Source: Elysia marginata (taxonomy: Eukaryota > Mollusca > Gastropoda > Plakobranchidae). Taken from it: DNA of 48,590 bases. The notes below the pieces were generated by a model. The model saw only the letters and a list, made by a program, of their open reading frames with translations, was not told the origin of the DNA and searched no databases. Below, piece after piece: positions 36,701-45,700 of this stretch; within the stretch, counting starts at the first letter, position 1, and each line of letters begins with the position of its first letter. A program made the position numbers and the translations under genes. The stretch covers positions 535,961 through 584,550 of the forward strand of contig BMAT01013976.1 of NCBI GenBank assembly GCA_019649035.1. Reading direction: 5' to 3'.

Positions 36701-39700
36701 CCACAAATGCAGTGATGAGCAAGAAGCAGAGGCCAGAGATATAGGTATGAGTAAAAAAAATTAACTTTTTCCCGGTTAACGTAGATGATTCACTAACAAA
36801 AATCCCATGATCTACACGATTTGGAGCTTTTAAGGGAATGAAAAATATTAAAATGTATAAAAAACTGAAAGATTCTTACTTTTTCAACTACTTCAGGGCT
36901 TTTTTTCAAAAACACCTTCCTGAATAATTACTAAATAAAATTCAAAATTTAGCTCAAGAGCCAGTCATTGTAAGATTTCAAATGTCATCTGTGAGTGAAA
37001 AGCAGAACTTTAAAAAATTGTTCCACATGCACTGTCAAGATTATTTACATTTATTAAACATGATGAAATCAGTTTTGAAGGCTTGCAGTAGTTTTGTTGA
37101 TTTTTTAAACTCGCATCAAAATGAATCCATTTGTCTCTTATGCACAAGTTATTTTTTATGTAGTAAAGTACAATCATATAAAAAAAATTATTTTCCTATT
37201 GTATGATATTTCTTGTCAAGTTTTTAGTTATAGGTGAGCTACAAATTTGAAAAAAAAAGCATGTGTATAGAGGTTTTTCTCCAATTATTCCTAGCAGATA
37301 CAATATTAGTTATTTTTTTACATATTAGACCACCATATGTATTCAAGACTTCTGCAATTAGAAGTTTTTAGTTATAGGTGAGCTACAAATTTGAAAAAAA
37401 AGCATGTGTATAGAGGTTTTTCTCCAATTATTCCTAGCAGATACAATATTAGTTATTTTTTTTACATATTAGACCACCATATGTATTCAAGACTTCTGCA
37501 ATTAGAAATAATATTTACCTTTATTGGCACAGGTCTATCAAACTTGATTTCAGCAATATCATTCATGCAGTCCTCCTGGGAATATGAGCCCTTAGCAGTT
37601 TCTATGGGGATCCAGGACTCTGCTTTGGCACCTTGCTTTTGGCCCTCCGAGTTCTCCTAAGAGTAAGAGCAACAGGACATTTTCTTATTACTTTTCTCTT
37701 GCTTTGTTTTGTGACAAAGGTTTGGCTATTCTTCCTTACATTTTTCCCTTTAGACCTCAAAGAAAGACACTTCTCGTGAGTTTTTCTTTTATTATTGTAA
37801 TTGTAAATACTGTTTTTATCTAAGAGAGAGGGGAGAGAAGGTGGTAAAAAAAGGAGAAAGGTAGAAGTAGGAAGGGTAGTAAGAGAAATAGATATAAAAA
37901 GGAAGAAAGACAAACAAAAGAGTGGAAAGACTAAGATAAGAGAAACAGCAGGGAATCTTCTACAATTTTTGGCCCCCTACAATTCTCATACATGAGTGAG
38001 AATGGAAAGACTAAGATAGAGTAACAGCGGGAAATTCACTTCAGTGTTTGGAACGCTACAGTTCTCATAACTTTCCACCAAACTTTTCCCCCCCAAAATA
38101 CCAAACTGCCCCCTATTTTACCTGGTAGAGATCCCTAAAAGAAGGGACCTTTTCTTTTCAAAATGTTAGCTGCCGTGACCGGACTTAGATGTCTATAATC
38201 TACTAAAGCCTTTGGCACTCTACAGTTCTCATACACTCTCTGCCTGCTAGTTCTCACACATTTTCTGCCAAACTTAGGCCTCACTGTGACCAGCAGGCCA
38301 ATCAGTGGAACAGATTATAAAGAGACACCAGAGTGACCAGGCTTGACTAGGCACGACTGCATGCAAGCAACAACGTGCTAGACTAGGCCATGAGACGAAG
38401 CCACCCGCTGTGGCACACGTGATGAATAAAACCCTTTGAGGCATTACACTGTGTTATGTGAATAAAGTGTACTTGATAGTAATTAATGGCTGTAAAAAGT
38501 AATCAAATATGCACTTCAACAACAGCAGGCCCATCCCAGGATTATGCCCTCAAGCCTTTATCAAAACTTGCATTCATTTAAAAAGAAACTAAACCTGAAA
38601 AGATTACACAGCGCAACTAGTGAAACATAGAGCTAAAACGTCAATTGCCGATTACTTTTGCATTACTTGTATGCATTCTGATACTTGAACGATATAGCTC
38701 TTTGCAATATTGATATAAATCACCGCAATTGAGTAATATCTGATTTTATTTTCTATATTCTTGGCAATCATTACGGATCCAGTTTATTTTTTCTGAAAGC
38801 TAAGGATGTCTGCATTTTTTTTATCCCTCTTTCTGAAATTGCAGAAATTTGTTGGAAGGTAACCGGAATTTTTTTGGAAAGTCTTAAAAGGCCGTAATTC
38901 TATTTCTTTCCCTAAAATTTGCCATCTCAGAGTGACACTAAACCCATTGTTTGTATAAGCCATAGCCAAAAAAAGCACTTGTAAAGTAAAGTTTGCACTT
39001 GTAAGTAAATGATTTGCCACTACAGCTACATAACTTTACCCTAGATCTACATCAAAAGCACAAACCTCTTCTTTCAGTACATTGACCTCGTACTCATAAG
39101 AGCCTGAACCACAGTAGACACAAATGCCAGCCATTACAATGCCTGGCTTGTCTACAGAGAAGGCAATGCCGTCGGGACTTCCTGCACCTGTGTTCCACTG
39201 ATAGGTATTGCTGCATCGCATGAATCGGTTGGGTGTTACCAACATCGGTCTTGAGGAAACATTTATGTCCATCTACAGAAATAAAAAAAAAGATGACCTT
39301 GTCTAATTTGTTTTGATCTAAGAGAATTGAATTAATTTATTCACATTAATGATAAAAAACTACTTATCAGCCAATAGATTGTTAAGGATCAGAGCTACTT
39401 TGAATCTTGATAAAACTTATTACATGAAAAAAAAAAAAAAATCTCAAAGTTTAACTGCACTGAAAAAAATGAAAAAACAAAATCTCAAAGTTTAACTGCA
39501 CTGAAAAAAAATTTTTTTTTCAAGTAATTAAAACCAACAAGCATTAATAATAAAAGTTTAAAAATTACCTCAAGCCCCATGGCTGTTGCGGCCAACTCTC
39601 CAACAATAGTGGCCAGGAGTGCACAAGTGTTGGCCACCAGTGTATTGGAGAAGGTTGAAGTTTCTTTGCTTAGCACTTGTCTCACTGGCACAGACACAAT

Positions 39701-42700
39701 CATCAACAGGCGGTCAAGAACTTCCTTAAAAGTGATGTTGGGAGTCGCAGGCACATTGTCTTCCTGTGAAACAGTTTACGAAAGCAGGAGATAATTAAGT
39801 GAGGCAAGCAGAGCATGATGATATAATTTGGCCTTTCATTTTCGAAAAAGCCACTTAGTTCTTAAAGCAATTATTTATAAAAAAGGACGATGAGTAAAAC
39901 TATTTTGCAATTTTATCACAGCTTTCCAGGCATGCTGATGGCTCAAAGACTAGTTTGTAATAAGGATTTCATTTCGAACTCTAAATCAACTGTAACAAGA
40001 GTGTTTTATTCAGATGTAGTTTCTGTCATTACAAACTGCTCAACAAGTCTTGATGACTGTTTCATGAAATTGATTTCATCAAAGAAGTTTAAGGCACTCT
40101 TATATATCCCTATCCAAATTTGTTGTTTTTAAAGACAGTGTAGTAATGGAAAAAAGTGAGTGATGGAGCAAAACACTGACAGGAAAATCTGAATACAGCA
40201 GGTTTTCTTTTCCAGCATCATCCCAACCTCAACTGTGGAAAAAAGTGATAACATTTGGTCTTGGACTCTTTCATCACAAACAAAAATAAGCATGACTTGA
40301 GCCTGTGACAATGGTAAAGGATGAAGTGACAAACTTTAAAATCCTGCCAGAAATGATATTGATATAAAAATTGGGACTGTGAGTTGTGAAAGCTTTCGTT
40401 GCGTATAAGATCTATTGCATATCACAGTCAGGGCTATTTGGCACATCACCCATAAGATCCAGCATGTAAAGACAGAATAAATGAAGACTGATTCAATAGG
40501 GCATGGATTGTTTTAGAAAATTTTCTCCATCAGTTACAGTCAAACCTGCCTTGCCGACTATCTGTCTAGGTTGACCAGCTGTACTGACGACCACTCTCCC
40601 ATGACTTCCTTGCATTTTTCTCTATATTTCTAAACACCCAACCAACTTGCAACAGACAACCAACTTGCCAATGAAACTGCGGGCATCTTTTTATTCTTTA
40701 CGATCTCTTTAAAAAATGCTCTTCCTTGTGACTACTCCTTGACCAGACACGAACCAATTAGACGCCCAGCCCAGAACTCTGACCTGCCCACATGTCCTTA
40801 CTCAATGCTTTAAGTTTCAGCATAATGACTTCTCTTGCTCCTATGTTTGAATTGCATATGTAGCAAAAAACTCAAACATGAAAATAAAACATTCCCTATG
40901 ATTGAGCCTTAAAATGATCAGATTTTGGTGCATGTCCTAGAATGATAAATTAGCTTAACTATAAATACAAAATTGGAGGATTTTAGCCATTTTCCAGACC
41001 TGCAGCGATTGGCAAAACAAAATTCTCTCTTTTTTTTTAATATACGATTTAAAGCTTACTTAAGATGCATTTGCAAAGATAAACCCAAAGTTATTGCAAT
41101 TTTTTTTCAATAAAATATACCTCCATTCGGCAAGTCATGTGTGAGGCCAACACAGGGTAGCGGTGAGTCTCTCCAAGACGGGCCATGGCATTGGTGTTAT
41201 CGTCGATGCTCATGCTGTGCCTCCGCAGTACTTCTTCTGTCTCAGGCTCACAGTTGATAGGCATAATGGCTGTCAGTTTGACGGCAGGGTGGCACATGGC
41301 TTCCATAACTGCTGCCAGCAAACGACTAATGCCTTGTACATTATGACTGTTCTGTTGGTAAAAAGAGATTGTAAAATGTACTGTTTGACAAGAAAAAGAA
41401 AGTGTTTGATATTATAAAAGCACAGTATCATCAGGGGAATATAAACTTAAGACAAAAACTTCATTTCCAAATCGTTGATATACTCGATAAGTAAGGTGAC
41501 ATTGAAGTATTTTGTTTCAACCTTTTTCAATCTCATGCCATGCAGGAGATAAGCAGCGGTGGGTACTACTTGTGAAAAAAAAATTCAGAGCTCAGAACCT
41601 GCATTACGTAACATTATAGGACATTGCTTTAACTATTAAACATTTCCAAACTTGCTGATGAAATTCACAAAAACAGTATGAGTCAAGTCAAAATAGCTGT
41701 AAGATTTGCTTTTCCATAACGAATTTACTAGCACAAATATTTTTCTCACACGAGTAGTGGATCCAGATCAGGATATTCTTATTCAAAATGAAAAAAAAAT
41801 CCTGAAAATGCCAATCCCTGATTAAATGATTTTTTTTTTTACAATTGAAAGTAAAGGTTGCCACTGTTCTGTTAACAAGTATAGAATAAGGAGAAATTTA
41901 TTAAAGTCATTTCACATATGAAATCAATGGTCTTAAGCTGAAGTGATTAACCGCAGACAAATAACTTTCACAAAAGAGATAGATAGAAGGATAAAAAAAT
42001 TGCAGACCAGCTTACAATAAAGTCAATTTGGTGCTTTATATTATTAATCTTAGCTCCTTTTGACCTATGTGTATGTCCAATCTACTTTCTTCTGTATTCA
42101 AATATAAGTGTATAAATATAAAATTACATATTTCTACTGTCTTAGAAAAAAATTAAAAATGCACTCTGTAAATCCATGAATTTCCTACTTTTAAAGGATG
42201 AATAAAGTATACCTTAACTTATAAAACTGATAGGGTGATATGCTTTTTATCAGTAGGAGTATTTACAAGCTGAGGTAAAATATTTGAATTTCACATAAGA
42301 AAAAGATTTGGTTTAAGCTACTGAAAATAACCGTAGACAGATAAAGATCATAAGGAAGAGAGATGGAAGTGCAATGAAATTGCAGACTAGCTGATTATGG
42401 TGTCACCATCAGCAACACAGGGCAATATACTTTTTCCCATTATGAGTATACACAAGGTGAAGTGAAATAGTTGAGAATTCAGCAGTTTGTTTTTTTTTAC
42501 CCAAAAAGAGCAATCATATTTTTTTTAGTATGAAAAGTGTTACGATTTTAAAGTCAGCCTCAAAATTATGATTTGTTTAGAGATGAATATTTTCACTCAT
42601 GTACATAGCCCAACATCTTCTGAGAAAACTTATTAAAAAATGTTCAGCAATTTAGGTAGAGAGTTTACAATTAAACAGACAAATAAGATGTTATCTTTTT

Positions 42701-45700
42701 TCTGTAAAATTGTGTTGCCAACACTTACACTTTTCGCATTGTTTATTTACTTTTCATTTTTCCTACCTTTGTAATGGATGAACATGCAATTATACTAATG
42801 AGCCGATCCAGTGTTGTCAATGAACACTTTGCAGAACACGAATTTCCAGAAAAAATACTTAACAGCTTTTAAAACTAAGACAAAAAATCCTTAAAACATT
42901 TTTTTCACAGGAATTATTCTCACACAAAACAAAATATCATTTTTTTGCCAAAATTTATCTACCTATTAAAATAAAAACTTGAGTCAACCAAGGCATGGCT
43001 CATTGGTCAGAGCTGCTCATAAAATCAATGCCAATCTCATAGTAAAGAAAGAATTAGAATTTTCAAAGGTGAAACATGAAAATAACAACTCTTTGTAAAT
43101 CAGTTATGCCATTTATGCCCCGAAAGCGATTATTTCAAAACTGCAAATATGAGATTTGCCATTTTGCTAGTGCAGGAACAACATGTTTAGTGGTTAGGAT
43201 TTATTGAGTTATACAATACTTAGCATTTTTTCAAAAAGTTGTATGTAATTTATCCCATTTAATGTCAAAATCTAAAAAAGTGATTGTGTAATTATAAATA
43301 ATTACATGTTTGTATATCTATTTGCAGATCATTTCTAACAATCTAAGTAAAATTTGTTCATGAATTAACACAAACACTTAAAACTTGTGATTGCCTGTTG
43401 AATAAGGGTAAAAATGATGTTTTAAAAACTCATCAGAGCAGAGGTGAAGAAGGGTAAGAGAAAAAGACAGACAGAAAGAAAAAAAAAAGGGGGAAAAGGA
43501 AGGGGATAAAGAAATGACAGAAAGAGAATAAGAAAGGGGAGAAATGACACAGGTGAGAGGGACAGAAATAGTAGAAAAAAGCAAGGGGGATGCGATCCGC
43601 ATTATCCGACAAGAAGAACACAGAAAAGTCAACTAAAAAAGATAAAAACATAAAATTTTAGAGCTATTTTTTTTCAGCTACTACAGATGAAAATACTTGT
43701 GTTATTTCTGAAATGAAAAAAGTAAATAAACAGTAGTCACACAAAAGGGGTTGAGTTGCACTGATTCCTAAATTAAGAAAATCGACATTTTTTCAACCTA
43801 AGAGTAAATAATTTGTTTTAAAGTTTATGATGATTTCACCAATTACAACAATAAAACGACTGATGACTGGAAATGAGATAAATATGCAGCTAAAGGCTGG
43901 TTGGTGGTCTATCCAAATTCTTCAATAATAGAATAAATTGACCAGTCACGCAACTTGAATTTAATAAGATAGTATATTTGCAAAACAAAACAAAATTTCA
44001 AATTATCATTTATAGCATGAAATCTTTAAATGCATTTTTTAAAGAATCAGTCTCAATATCTCCAATCTTCCATATGCGATAACTCAGGTCATAATATAGA
44101 TGACAAAATCGTTCTTTTTCCTGCCTTTAAGGGCTTTAAAACTAGTTCTTTTGATGTCACAACTACAGATATCAAGAAAAAAATGCACTTAGTTATTTTC
44201 ATTAAACTCAGCAGTGATACCAGTGAAGTAAAGAGAAGGTAAGGCATCTATGAGCAGACATTTTATAGACTTGGTTTTGCTGCATTTACTAAGCCACATC
44301 ATTTTAGTTTTTGAAAATCTGCTCTGTATAAATTCAAGGGACATTATACCTATAAGCCTATAAAATAGGTTAGAAACAATTACTTTTTATTCAATCATTG
44401 ACGAATTGTTATTCTTTTAAATATGAAATTTTACCAGCATATCCAGAGTAAACAAAAATGCGTTAACTTACAATCTTCCCAAAGGTTTTCAGTACATATT
44501 GTCCCTGACAGCAATTACGACAAGAAAAACTATTGCTTGAAGAAAAGCAATTACAATGAGATCAGAAAACTGATAAAAGTAAAGAGAAAAGAAAATTATT
44601 TATGAAATTGAAAATATTTAGGTCAAACTAAAAATATAATATAAATAACACACACAAAAAAAAATTGAAAAGAAAAACCAAAATAAAATACCCAATATCA
44701 AGAATAAGTTTAGGGTTTATCAAGCACAGTAAATTTGAAGAAAAAAAAATACACAAAAAAATCTTTAAAAATGCAGTGACACAATTCAGAACCACAAAAT
44801 ACTGGAATGTGCACCACAAGTAACAAATTTATACATGAATTTTTGTTGTAATTGATTTACCAAGGGCACTAAATATTGGGGATAGATGCAGAGGCTTTAG
44901 TTTTCATCTTCTTTTTTTTATTTGGAAAAGGGGATAGACCCAGCAAAGGAGGTGTTCTAATGTAAAATCAACAATTCTTCTATAGTCCACCTTCTTCTAC
45001 GAGCACAAACCTGTGGCACAGCCCCTCTTCGCTCAATGATCTGAGGGCATTGAAGAAACATAAAACACAAATAACTTGCGAGAGCATGCAGTACACACAT
45101 AAAATACCACAAACAAAAAGTGTTTTTTAATTGTAAATCAAGCTGCATAAGTAGTAATATGCTTGCTTTCTTGTTCTATTTATTTTGCAAATTAATATTG
45201 AATACGTCAATGAGAGTCAATATTATTGAAACCTCAGTTTAAAACATGGGAGTTCAAAATTTCAAAGTGTTTGGAGACAGGTCATTCCAATTATAAAGCA
45301 TTAAGTGATGGCATATACAAAAAAATAACAACAACAAAAGAAGTCTTTAGAACTATAGGATAAAAGGAACAAAGCAACCGGCTGGGGCAAGATCTTAGGG
45401 AAGGTTAGAGAGGGTGGACCAGACGAAGGAGGGGTTAAAGCTGTAGTCACATTTACATACTGTGTGATGTTGTAAGAAGTTCCAATTGTATATTGGACAA
45501 AGAATTGCATTTACAAATTGATTATTTTGACAAAGGTCAAGTTGAGAGATTTTTATAAAAGTTAGCTCGAACATATACACAAAGTTAAAACAGCTGGCCT
45601 TGCACTGCTGCAGATTAACTCTGTAGTCATGCCATGCATTCAATTCGTATACGTTGACAATTACCAAGTCAATTATGAAAGAGAGGGCCCTAACTTCTTT

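Larger units (their letters stand above)
41352..45010. other. Largest intron region (3.7 kb), mostly unannotatable
   Basis: Intron between exons a7 and a6/a5. It holds a diverged tandem repeat (41935-42480), the 60-base candidate exon (42770-42829) and a long purine-rich tract (43432-43592). The rest is AT-rich DNA in which I see no gene, RNA or clear mobile element. Confidence 0.7.

Noticed and set aside
43378-43651. Minus-strand frames rich in Phe/Ser/Leu.
   Set aside because: Translation of the low-complexity pyrimidine tract; no coding character.
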